Assembly (NCBI RefSeq): GCF_012843265.1 | Contig: NZ_JABAIT010000009.1 | Coordinates: 62,001-126,000, forward strand | Reading direction: 5' to 3' | Length of the DNA: 64,000 bases | Origin: Bacillus sp. DNRA2 | GTDB taxonomy: Bacteria > Bacillota > Bacilli > Bacillales > Cytobacillaceae | Part shown: piece after piece, positions 43,186 to 49,505 of the stretch | Layout: each line of letters begins with the position of its first letter | Numbering within the stretch: the stretch's first letter is position 1 | The notes under the pieces: generated by a model | Databases searched by the model: none | What the model saw: only the letters and a program-made list of their open reading frames with translations | Told to the model about the DNA's origin: nothing | Program-made: the position numbers and the translations under genes

Positions 43186-43599
43186 ATGTCTGGAATACTG
43201 ACAGCACTTGGTTACTTACTAAAAGAAATTGTCTTTTTAGTCTCATATGTAAAAAATAATGCATTTCCTCAGCCCTTGTCTGCTGCAGATGAACGAAAAT
43301 ACTTACGACTCATGGCAGATGGCGATCAGCATGCTCGTAATATGCTGATTGAGCATAATTTGCGACTAGTTGCCCATATAGTGAAAAAATTTGAAAATAC
43401 TGGTGAGGATTCCGAGGATTTGATTTCGATAGGTACGATTGGGTTAATAAAAGCGATTGAGAGCTATTCAGAGGGAAAAGGAACGAAGCTTGCAACCTAT
43501 GCGGCGCGTTGCATAGAGAATGAAATTGTAAAGTCAATAGTGTTGCGTATCACTTCGAAACAATCATTTCAAAAATATTTCCTCTTAACGTCACAATAA
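43186..43599 (+). CDS. sigK: sigK, 5' part (SigK residues 1-114, then read-through into the skin-like element)
   Basis: The first 114 codons encode the pro-sequence and regions 1.2-2 of the late mother-cell sigma factor: '[12 protein letters not shown]' around the processing region, '[19 protein letters not shown]' (region 2.1-2.2) and '[16 protein letters not shown]' (2.3-2.4). At 43528 the frame leaves sigK and continues for 23 element-encoded codons to a stop. The reading frame resumes at 50034. The truncated product should be inactive, so a functional SigK requires excision of the element in the mother cell. ATG 43186 follows GGGGGGTG. Confidence 0.95.
   Translation: MSGILTALGYLLKEIVFLVSYVKNNAFPQPLSAADERKYLRLMADGDQHARNMLIEHNLRLVAHIVKKFENTGEDSEDLISIGTIGLIKAIESYSEGKGTKLATYAARCIENEIVKSIVLRITSKQSFQKYFLLTSQ
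43510..43542. other. Left attachment site of the skin-like element
   Basis: The GAAATT core is at 43522-43527. On the sigK side TGCAT (43510-43514) lies 7 nt before the central GA (43522-43523). On the element side GTCAATAGTG (43533-43542) lies 9 nt after it. These half-sites are matched by their complements at the right end. Confidence 0.85.
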
Positions 43600-43665
43600 C
43601 CGTTTTCACACAACACATTTATTTGTGAAGCAACCACGAAATTGAAAACGGGAGGGACGACACCA

Positions 43666-43839
43666 ATGAGTAAAAAAGGTTATATCTCCGCAAGTAAATT
43701 TCATTCCGAATTCATAAGAAGCGACGCAACCGACCGACTAATTGCTAATTGCTATAACGCAATTAAAGAAAAAATTAGAAGGGAACGACGGAACAATGAT
43801 TGCACTATACGCACGGGTATCAACAGAAGAACAAGCTAA
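43666..43839 (+). CDS. Small basic protein overlapping the recombinase start
   Basis: A 57-residue, strongly basic reading frame (MSKKGYISASKFHSEF at the start, 'IKEKIRRERRNN' in the middle) with GGGAGGG about 10 nt before the ATG at 43666. Its 3' end overlaps the recombinase gene by 44 nt in another frame, suggesting translational coupling. I do not recognise a family. As a small basic protein beside the recombinase it could influence recombination direction, but that is speculation. Confidence 0.5.
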   Translation: MSKKGYISASKFHSEFIRSDATDRLIANCYNAIKEKIRRERRNNDCTIRTGINRRTS

Positions 43840-45322
43840 AAGCGGATATTCACTTCAAGACCAAATTCGCCAATGCCGTGAAAAGGCGGGCAAAAATGCG
43901 GAATGTATTGAATACGTGGACGACGGCTATTCGGGGGGATTCCTTGAACGTCCGGCACTTTCAAAATTACGGAATGACCTTCGGGAAGGACTAATTGACA
44001 AAGTTATCGTCTATGACCCCGACCGTTTATCACGGAAACTTGCGAATCAATTGATTGTTACGGAAGAAATCGAAAAACGAGCAAAATTAATCTTCGTCAA
44101 TTCAGAATACAAGAATACACCCGAAGGAATTTTGTTCTATCAAATGCGTGGGGCATTCTCGGAATTCGAAAAGGCGAAAATCAAAGAACGTATGACCAAC
44201 GGAAGACGTGCAAAGGCTCGAAAGAACAAAGTCGTCAAAGACGTCAAAGTTTATGGATACAAGTTCAACAAGGAATCGCAAGAACTTGAAATATATGAAC
44301 CCGAAGCAAAGATTGTTCGATTGATTTTCGAACTATTTACCGACCCACGGGGGCGGGTACAGGGTATAAATGGAATCGCCCACTATTTGACCGACAAAGG
44401 AATTCCGACCAAAAAACGAAAAGGCGTTTGGCATAGGCAAGTAGTCCGCCAGATTCTTATGAATGAAACCTACACGGGTGTATTCTATCACAACAAATGG
44501 AATACGGAAGGAATGCTTGTCAACAAATACAAGGATTCAGACGACGAAAAGGTTTCAATGACCTTACGACCTAAAGAAGAATGGATTCCCGTCGAAGTTC
44601 CAGTGATTATCGAAAAGGAAACATTCAAGTTTGCCCAAAAGTTGTTGAAGGAATCCCGACGTCGTTGGGCTGGTACTTCAAAGAACAAATATCTTCTTTC
44701 GGGATTGGTTCGTTGCGGCGATTGTGGCAATACCATGACGGGGCGACGGGCGAAGAATTGGGGAACTTATGTCTTTGAATATTCCGACGTCAAGAATACC
44801 GCAGGGGCGAAGCATAAGGGTTGTGGAAATCGGGTAAAATGCGAAGACCTTGACGCTTATGTATGGAATCATTTTGTCAATGTCATTACAACCGAAGGGG
44901 AATCGGCATATTCCGAAGTTGCGGCAACAACCGAATCCCAGGATTCAATTTCATTCGAAGAATCGGAATTGCAACGCATTGAATCGGAACTCGTTCGCAT
45001 TAAATCGGGGCGGAAACGTCTTCTCGACTTTTTGACGAACAATGCCGATATTGTGGACGAAGAAGATATTCGCAACCAATTGAAAGAGTTAAAAGAAAAA
45101 GAAGATCACTTGTTGAAGTTGAAGGAAGAAACCGCTGCATTGATTGAAGAACGGAAAAATAACGAAGTCAACGACGAAATTCGGGCAAAGGCGGTTGAAC
45201 GATATTTTGAAAACGAAAATCCCGAATCTATGTCGATTGAAGAAAAACAAGAATTACTTCGAATGTTATATCGGGAAATTCGTGTATATTCAAACGGAAA
45301 AATTGACTTCATTTCATTGTAG
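43796..45322 (+). CDS. spoIVCA: Large serine recombinase, SpoIVCA-like (sigK element excision)
   Basis: A 508-residue large serine recombinase. The catalytic Ser9 lies in 'YARVSTEEQA', with 'YDPDRLSRKLANQL' near 73-86 and 'EFEKAKIKERM' near 123-133 completing the resolvase domain. A Recombinase domain (about 150-260, 'VWHRQVVRQILMN') and a zinc-ribbon region (C307, C310, C343) follow, then a coiled coil (about 370-470). Many blocks match B. subtilis SpoIVCA. One cysteine that SpoIVCA has in 'YTCR' is absent here ('EYSDV' near 328-332); C349 may substitute. ATG 43796 follows GAAGGGA. Confidence 0.93.
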   Translation: MIALYARVSTEEQAKSGYSLQDQIRQCREKAGKNAECIEYVDDGYSGGFLERPALSKLRNDLREGLIDKVIVYDPDRLSRKLANQLIVTEEIEKRAKLIFVNSEYKNTPEGILFYQMRGAFSEFEKAKIKERMTNGRRAKARKNKVVKDVKVYGYKFNKESQELEIYEPEAKIVRLIFELFTDPRGRVQGINGIAHYLTDKGIPTKKRKGVWHRQVVRQILMNETYTGVFYHNKWNTEGMLVNKYKDSDDEKVSMTLRPKEEWIPVEVPVIIEKETFKFAQKLLKESRRRWAGTSKNKYLLSGLVRCGDCGNTMTGRRAKNWGTYVFEYSDVKNTAGAKHKGCGNRVKCEDLDAYVWNHFVNVITTEGESAYSEVAATTESQDSISFEESELQRIESELVRIKSGRKRLLDFLTNNADIVDEEDIRNQLKELKEKEDHLLKLKEETAALIEERKNNEVNDEIRAKAVERYFENENPESMSIEEKQELLRMLYREIRVYSNGKIDFISL

Positions 45323-45348
45323 GACGTTCCAAGGGCGGAGCGTCTTTT
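45323..45348 (+). terminator. Intrinsic terminator of the recombinase gene
   Basis: GACGTTCC and GGAGCGTC pair (one G-U) around AAGGGC and are followed by TTTTCTTTC, directly at the recombinase stop codon. Confidence 0.75.
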
Positions 45349-45447
45349 CTTTCGAACAAAAAACCACATTTCGACGGTTCAAAATGAAGTAAGCACTCCT
45401 TTAATTAAATTAGGAGTACCACTTCAAAGTAAAGTTCATTTTTTATG

Positions 45448-45467
45448 GGAGTAACCTACTCCTTTTT
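45448..45467 (+). terminator. Second terminator-like hairpin downstream of the recombinase
   Basis: GGAGTA and TACTCC pair around 3 nt and are followed by five T residues. An upstream hairpin ACTCCT / AGGAGT (45395-45417) uses complementary sequences, so alternative pairings are possible. Confidence 0.55.
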
Positions 45468-45479
45468 AGTTGGCATTTG

Positions 45480-45680
45480 TCAGCCGCCTTCAATACAGGT
45501 AACGGAGGAACTTCCAACAGCTGTATTTAATTCAGCAAGAAGTCCCAAAAGAATCTCAGAATCAACATTACTTTCTAATGCTTTATCTGTTATTGGTACA
45601 TTAAATTTCGCAAAAATAGGTATCGTAATTTCCCAGACGTCAATTATTGCTTTTGGAGACATATTTGATTGTATGACCAT
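45480..45680 (-). CDS. 66-residue protein cotranscribed with merR
   Basis: A small, mildly acidic protein opening MVIQSNMSPKAIIDVW and ending 'SSSVTCIEGG', with a single cysteine four residues before the end of the chain. AATGGGGGG lies 5 nt before the ATG at 45680. The gene starts 31 nt after merR and is very likely in the same transcript. I recognise no domain. Its pairing with a Hg-type MerR suggests a metal-related role, but this is context only. Confidence 0.7.
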   Translation of the reverse strand: MVIQSNMSPKAIIDVWEITIPIFAKFNVPITDKALESNVDSEILLGLLAELNTAVGSSSVTCIEGG

Positions 45681-45711
45681 ATTAACCCCCCATTTCTGTT
45701 ATTTACTACAT

Positions 45712-46104
45712 TCAATCATCTAGCGTTTCAATTATTGGGCATTCGTATATAGCTTTATTGTCGGGGCAACATTCCTCTAACTTTAGCAGCATTTGTTCAA
45801 TTCTTTTTAAATCCCCAATTTTCGCTCGTACTTCCGCAATTTTATCGACAACAAAGCTATACATATCAAGGCATCGTTCATCATCTTTATCTACAACCCC
45901 AAGTAATTTAGAAATCTCGCTTAAAGTAAATCCTAGTTCTTGAAACCTCTTGATAAATTTTATACGCTTAACACTTTCCTCCGTAAACATCCTATAACCA
46001 GCATTGGTTCGAGGAGTATTTTTAAGCAAACCTACTCTTTCGTAATATCTTACTGTTTCTTTATTGATACCGCAATTTTTAGCAAGCTCACCAATCCCAT
46101 ACAT
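45712..46104 (-). CDS. merR: MerR-family regulator with Hg(II)-binding cysteine triad
   Basis: A 130-residue MerR regulator. The N-terminal winged HTH is 'YGIGELAKNCGINKETVRYYERVGLL', shown here as blocks around residues 2-27; a long dimerisation helix spans about 80-110. Cys78, Cys113 and Cys122 ('DDERCLD', 'ECCPDN', 'YECPIIETL') match the Hg(II) ligands of Bacillus RC607 MerR at nearly identical positions. No merA, merB, merT or merP is present in the element or window. The ATG at 46104 follows GGGGTG. It is probably autoregulated from the promoter just upstream. Confidence 0.9.
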   Translation of the reverse strand: MYGIGELAKNCGINKETVRYYERVGLLKNTPRTNAGYRMFTEESVKRIKFIKRFQELGFTLSEISKLLGVVDKDDERCLDMYSFVVDKIAEVRAKIGDLKRIEQMLLKLEECCPDNKAIYECPIIETLDD

Positions 46105-46121
46105 AATATCACCCCATACAA

Positions 46122-46153
46122 ATTATAAAGCCTGTACCATAGTACAGTGTAAA
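46122..46153 (-). promoter_or_regulatory. MerR-type promoter and operator
   Basis: On the minus strand -35 TTTACA (46153-46148) and -10 TATAAT (46127-46122) are separated by 20 bp. A perfect dyad CTGTAC-N4-GTACAG (46132-46147) sits within the spacer. This over-long spacer with a central operator is the hallmark of MerR-activated promoters. It lies 18 bp before the merR start. Confidence 0.88.
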
Positions 46154-47050
46154 GAAAATTTTAATATTTTTCATTACTAGCTACCGTTAGTTGAAGAAGA
46201 ATTGACTTTTACCACACTGGATTTCATTTCATATTTTTGTAATATCATAACAAGATACTCGCCTACGTTTGGTCATTCACTTTTGAAGGACGTTCCCTGA
46301 CGTGTAGTGACCCGATATTTCAAAATTGTTGTGTATATTCTGAATGCGTCTTCTTCCGCCGAAATGCCCCCCCCGTCCCCCCGTGGGTGGGGTCGAATAT
46401 TTCGTCCGTTTCTTCGTTTACTTGCGTGTGTGTTGCGATTGAATCATTCCGAATGGTTATTCATGAATTAAATGTCGTTCACCATAAGGCTATGTACGGT
46501 CTTGCAATGAAATAGCAAGCGATGTATAAACATACGGAAGACAACCCGTCATTACAATTACTATCTTATGGACAAACCTATTGCTATTCGTCATATAATA
46601 GGCAATATAGGACGAATTGAAATATACAAGACCGCACGAACCCGTATTCTTTCGTTGGTGATTCGTCGTGTTTGATTCGTTGGGATATCCGATTCGTCGT
46701 CTTTGGAGTTTCGAACAATTATATCGAAGTCAATTTCCGCTTATGTCCTATTGTACCGCAACAAAAACGCTGGAATCCCTTGCGACTGCAAACGTTGGGG
46801 CAATTCCTTTCGATGAAAAAAAAACGGACAAAACGGAACATATATTGCATGGAAAGCGAGGATTTCAAGAAACCGTTGAACGTGCAATAAACGTGCAATG
46901 ATATAACGCCAATGTCACTTTTGGTATTCGTGTGACATAACGAAAGACCGTTTAATCCCTTACGCATCAACACTTTACCACAATAAAGAGACAAAGTGAT
47001 ATTTCTATAATCGGACATATAACGACAGGCTTGCGGGTGTTTTATGTAAT
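46154..47050. other. Gene-free stretch of the element with inverted repeats
   Basis: No convincing coding sequence is present; open frames here lack ribosome binding sites and sensible composition. Visible structure includes a C8/C6 tract (about 46368-46383), imperfect inverted repeat GTaCGGTCTTG / CAAGACCGcAC (46494-46637) enclosing CCTATTGC / GCAATAtAGG, a CTTGC-GCAAG hairpin near 46501-46519, and three GATTCGTCGT/GATTCGTTGG direct repeats near 46662-46700. Confidence 0.55.
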
Positions 47051-47051
47051 A

Positions 47052-47075
47052 GGGAACGTATTCTTGTGCGTTCCC
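47052..47075 (-). terminator. Terminator-like hairpin after the HNH-AP2 gene
   Basis: GGGAACG and CGTTCCC pair perfectly around 10 nt, 10 nt past the stop codon. The T-tract on the minus strand is poor (TATTACAT). Confidence 0.5.
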
Positions 47076-47084
47076 AAGTTCGAC

Positions 47085-47729
47085 CTATGCGTGACCTTTC
47101 GATTTCAACCAATTCATTCGTATTTGTTCCAATCGCTTTAATTCCGCCTTGACCGCTTTGACGTATGCTGCACGGGCTTCTGATTCTGTTTCAAACGTCC
47201 CAATATGCTTTCCACAAACTCCAACCTGGTATTTACCGCTTGACGTCTTCGTAAATCCTTTTGCATGGTTCAATTTATATTTCAAACAATTCTCACGGTC
47301 GGTAACCACTTCAAGGTTTTCGTCCCGATTATCAAGAGTTTGTTCGTTTTTATGATTGACTTGAATTGACATTCCCGTTTCTTCGAAAAATCCGTTGTAT
47401 TTGGCAAGTTCCTGACGCATGATGAATCTATGCAATTGTTCCTTTCTTCGAATTCCTTTCCCAACGGCGATATTTGCGTAAATTCCATTGTTCCCTAAGA
47501 AAGCGGCGACTTTTCCTTTCTGCAATACTTCCGACAATCTATGCTTCGAAATTAGTGTTTCCCGCCCGTCCTTCAAGAATATTGTGACACTTCGGTCGTC
47601 GTTGAACTTGAAGTCATTGAATCGGCGACAACCGTGCAAACCGTTCTTTCTCTTAATATAATTCAACAATTTGACCTCGTTTTCATTTATTGGTTCAAAT
47701 CTAATATTTCCATCAGCTTCAACAAACAT
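47085..47729 (-). CDS. HNH-AP2 homing-type endonuclease
   Basis: A 214-residue protein. An N-terminal region of about 95 residues of unknown type is followed by an HNH nuclease motif: 'LHRFIM' near 99-104, 'VNHKNEQTLDNRDENLEVVT' at 124-143. A C-terminal AP2-like DNA-binding domain (about 161-195, 'SGKYQVGV', 'IGTFETESEARAAYVKAV') follows. This architecture is that of free-standing HNH homing endonucleases in phages and mobile DNA. AGGAGGTCATCAAT precedes the ATG at 47729. Whether it targets sigK, att sites or another locus is unknown. Confidence 0.88.
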   Translation of the reverse strand: MFVEADGNIRFEPINENEVKLLNYIKRKNGLHGCRRFNDFKFNDDRSVTIFLKDGRETLISKHRLSEVLQKGKVAAFLGNNGIYANIAVGKGIRRKEQLHRFIMRQELAKYNGFFEETGMSIQVNHKNEQTLDNRDENLEVVTDRENCLKYKLNHAKGFTKTSSGKYQVGVCGKHIGTFETESEARAAYVKAVKAELKRLEQIRMNWLKSKGHA

Positions 47730-47781
47730 ATTGATGACCTCCTATCCCAAGTTCGTTTTGGTGTGTTCATTTTGACCAATC

Positions 47782-47804
47782 AAAAAGACGCCCCGAAGGA
47801 CGTC
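47782..47804 (-). terminator. Terminator of the minus-strand small-gene cassette
   Basis: On the minus strand GACGtCC and GG..CGTC pair around a short loop, followed by TTTTT (A run at 47782-47786). It lies directly after the 87-residue gene and separates the cassette from the HNH gene. Confidence 0.75.
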
Positions 47805-47805
47805 C

Positions 47806-48069
47806 TTACTTCTTTAATTCGATTGTTGTTAATTCTCCACTTTTTTCACGTTCCTTCTGCTGGCGGATCTGCTCGTCGTACATTCCAATTGCAATTAAAC
47901 AAATTGGTGGAAGATTGTGTCCTTCATTAAGCAATTTACGCCAATACTCAATTTGCTCGACGTTATGCTTTTCATTTTTCTTAGCTTCCTCGACTATCTT
48001 CTTTGACTTCGGACTTTCCGCATAACCTTTCGCAATTTCTTCTAATGCTTTACGTTGTGAATATGCCAT
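47806..48069 (-). CDS. 87-residue protein of unknown function
   Basis: A charged, helical protein beginning MAYSQRKALEEIAKGY, with 'EQIEYWRKLLNEGHNLPPICLIAIGMYDEQIRQ' (as parts) in the middle. The 'PPICLIAIGMYDEQI' portion is moderately hydrophobic. It starts 1 nt after the stop of the HTH gene, with GGGGG upstream, so the two are translationally coupled. No family recognised. Confidence 0.7.
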   Translation of the reverse strand: MAYSQRKALEEIAKGYAESPKSKKIVEEAKKNEKHNVEQIEYWRKLLNEGHNLPPICLIAIGMYDEQIRQQKEREKSGELTTIELKK

Positions 48070-48070
48070 A

Positions 48071-48277
48071 TTAATTCAACCCCCTTTTATATCTTTCAAG
48101 ACGTTCCTTTGCCCGTTCCAATCCCTTAGGTCGTGCGATACGGACTTCGGTTGTAGATACGCCAACTTCTTTCGCAATATCTTCAAGCGACTTGCGTTCG
48201 CGTTTCATGCGAAGAATCATATCAAGCGTTTTAACTTCATATTCCGTCTGTTTCACTAACATTTCGAGTGCCGTCAT
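48071..48277 (-). CDS. 68-residue helix-turn-helix protein
   Basis: An entirely helical, basic small protein. The segment 'KSLEDIAKEVGVSTTEVRIA' (about residues 29-48) is a clear helix-turn-helix, followed by a basic helix 'RAKERLERYKRGLN'. It could bind DNA as a regulator or a recombination directionality factor; neither is shown. Its ATG overlaps the stop of the upstream 28-codon gene (ATGA), so the cassette is translated as a unit. Confidence 0.75.
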   Translation of the reverse strand: MTALEMLVKQTEYEVKTLDMILRMKRERKSLEDIAKEVGVSTTEVRIARPKGLERAKERLERYKRGLN

Positions 48278-48360
48278 TCCGATACACCACCAAAATGTTT
48301 TTCAATTATGACCAATGACCAAACTGCAATCAAGAAATGAATCATTGCAAGAACATTCAT
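48274..48360 (-). CDS. 28-residue membrane microprotein
   Basis: MNVLAMIHFLIAVWSLVIIE begins this very short reading frame, whose first 20 residues form a single transmembrane segment, followed by 'KHFGGVSE'. It starts 2 nt after the coiled-coil gene stop, and its own stop overlaps the next start by 4 nt (ATGA). The tight packing on both sides is the main argument that it is translated. The ribosome binding site (GGGTGAAG within the preceding gene) is weak. Confidence 0.55.
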   Translation of the reverse strand: MNVLAMIHFLIAVWSLVIIEKHFGGVSE

Positions 48361-48362
48361 AA

Positions 48363-48959
48363 TTACTTCACCCAAGCGGGAACACGACCGCTGGAATACG
48401 TTTTTTCTTGTGTTTCAGTCTTTAATCCAAGACAAAATTCTTCGGGAGTATAATCCTTTGGTGAATAGACTTTTCGTTCATTAATAGTTCGACCATACTT
48501 ATCGGTAGGAATCCCTAAGTCAAACATTGTTTTGTTGTATTCTTGATTTACATTCCCGATTTCGTTCTTAATTTGACCAAGTTCCGCTAATTGCTTCAAT
48601 AATTCATTTCTTGCAGCAATCACGGATTCAACCTTATTGTCATATCGGGATTGGATTTCCTTCAACCGTTTTTCACGGTGTTCTTTTGCGAACGGAACAA
48701 ACTTTTCAACCGCTAATTTTTTGCGTACTGCATAGGCACGTTGAAGAAGTTCGGTTGTTTCGGCAAGTTCAGATTTCTTATCGTTCAACAATACCTTTGC
48801 TTGTTCAACGTCGGATTCAGAAACAATCCCTAAAAGTAATTGTTCGGTTGAATCTTCGATTGCTTGCGTTAATTCAATTACTTGATTCGTCAATTCGTCT
48901 TGCTTGTTTTCCAATTCTTGAATTTTAGACTTGACCGCTTCCAATTGTTGCTTTGACAT
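48363..48959 (-). CDS. 198-residue coiled-coil protein
   Basis: Residues 1-60 and about 70-140 show heptad-like patterns ('LENKQDELTNQVIELTQAIE', 'LLNDKKSELAETTELLQRAY') typical of long coiled coils. The C-terminal 50 residues are less regular and contain 'GIPTDKYGRTINERKVYSPKDYTPEEF', given here in one family-free piece shortened to its start and end. GGGGGGAG lies 8 nt before the ATG. No family is recognised; a phage scaffold-like or structural role would fit the composition but has no other support. Confidence 0.75.
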   Translation of the reverse strand: MSKQQLEAVKSKIQELENKQDELTNQVIELTQAIEDSTEQLLLGIVSESDVEQAKVLLNDKKSELAETTELLQRAYAVRKKLAVEKFVPFAKEHREKRLKEIQSRYDNKVESVIAARNELLKQLAELGQIKNEIGNVNQEYNKTMFDLGIPTDKYGRTINERKVYSPKDYTPEEFCLGLKTETQEKTYSSGRVPAWVK

Positions 48960-48981
48960 AAATCAACTCCCCCCTTTTTAC

Positions 48982-48998
48982 CGCAACACAATGTTGCG
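48982..48998. promoter_or_regulatory. Perfect 17-bp dyad, candidate operator
   Basis: CGCAACA-CAA-TGTTGCG lies between the Xre regulator gene and the coiled-coil gene, just before the latter's ribosome binding site. It suits a dimeric HTH repressor; the Xre protein next door is the obvious candidate. Confidence 0.5.
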
Positions 48999-49021
48999 TT
49001 TGAATTTTCAATTTGATTTTT

Positions 49022-49249
49022 TCATTCACTTTCAAACCTACGCATGATTTTCAAATTGCGAATTGCTTCGATTTCTTCTGGCTTAACGTTGAATCGGTAA
49101 ATGATTCGTTGTTTAAGTCGTTCGGAAATTGGCAATTTGTCAGATTCAATTAGCGAAATCATTTGTTGAGATACGCCAACTTCACGGGCAAAATCGCCTT
49201 GATTCAGTCCTAGATTCGTCCGCAATGCTTTGACAACAAATCCTTCCAT
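49022..49249 (-). CDS. Xre/Cro-type transcriptional regulator
   Basis: A 75-residue HTH_3 protein. 'LRTNLGLNQGDFAREVGVSQ' and 'ISLIESDKLPISERL' (about residues 9-45) form the classical five-helix Xre fold, and a short basic tail follows. AGGAGG lies 8 nt before the ATG at 49249. It heads the minus-strand cassette and is the likely regulator of it. Confidence 0.88.
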   Translation of the reverse strand: MEGFVVKALRTNLGLNQGDFAREVGVSQQMISLIESDKLPISERLKQRIIYRFNVKPEEIEAIRNLKIMRRFESE

Positions 49250-49395
49250 ACTTTCAACCTCCTTTTAAATTAGTAAAAAACAAGTTCTTGACCAAAAAGT
49301 AATGTCCCGCCAATAAGACGGGCAATCGCACTACTGCACGCTGCTTCGATAGGTCAAATCGAACTTGGGTCGGCAACCAATATTCAGTTGTAAAA

Positions 49396-49425
49396 AAGCG
49401 GATTCCCCCGTTAAAGAACCCGCTT
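49396..49425 (-). terminator. Intrinsic terminator pointing into the Xre gene upstream region
   Basis: AAGCGG-TTC and GAA-CCGCTT pair with one internal mismatch; the A run at 49392-49397 gives the T-tract on the minus strand. It would stop minus-strand transcription that begins between here and the sigK 3' part, although no gene is visible there. Confidence 0.7.
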
Positions 49426-49505
49426 CTAATTATCAATTGTTCTAAAACGTCCCTTGTAAGTTACAATTGGACTAAATTCGTAAAAAACAAGATACAATGT
49501 ATAAA

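Noticed and set aside
45445-45723. A 92-codon plus-strand frame opposite the 66-residue minus-strand gene
   Set aside because: No ribosome binding site, overlaps the terminator hairpin at 45448-45467, and is antisense to the better-supported gene following merR.
45712-46104. Part of a complete mercury-resistance operon
   Set aside because: Neither flank of merR encodes a mercuric reductase, lyase or transporter; only a 66-residue protein follows.
46668-46901. Open frames of 72-77 codons in the gene-free part of the element
   Set aside because: No ribosome binding site, implausible composition, and two overlapping frames of similar length; treated as non-coding.
46719-47018. A 99-codon minus-strand frame downstream of the HNH-AP2 gene
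   Set aside because: Cys- and Phe-rich chance composition, no ribosome binding site, and it overlaps other open frames.
49254-49436. A 60-codon minus-strand frame ahead of the Xre gene
   Set aside because: Its first codons run through an intrinsic terminator hairpin (49396-49425) and no ribosome binding site is present.
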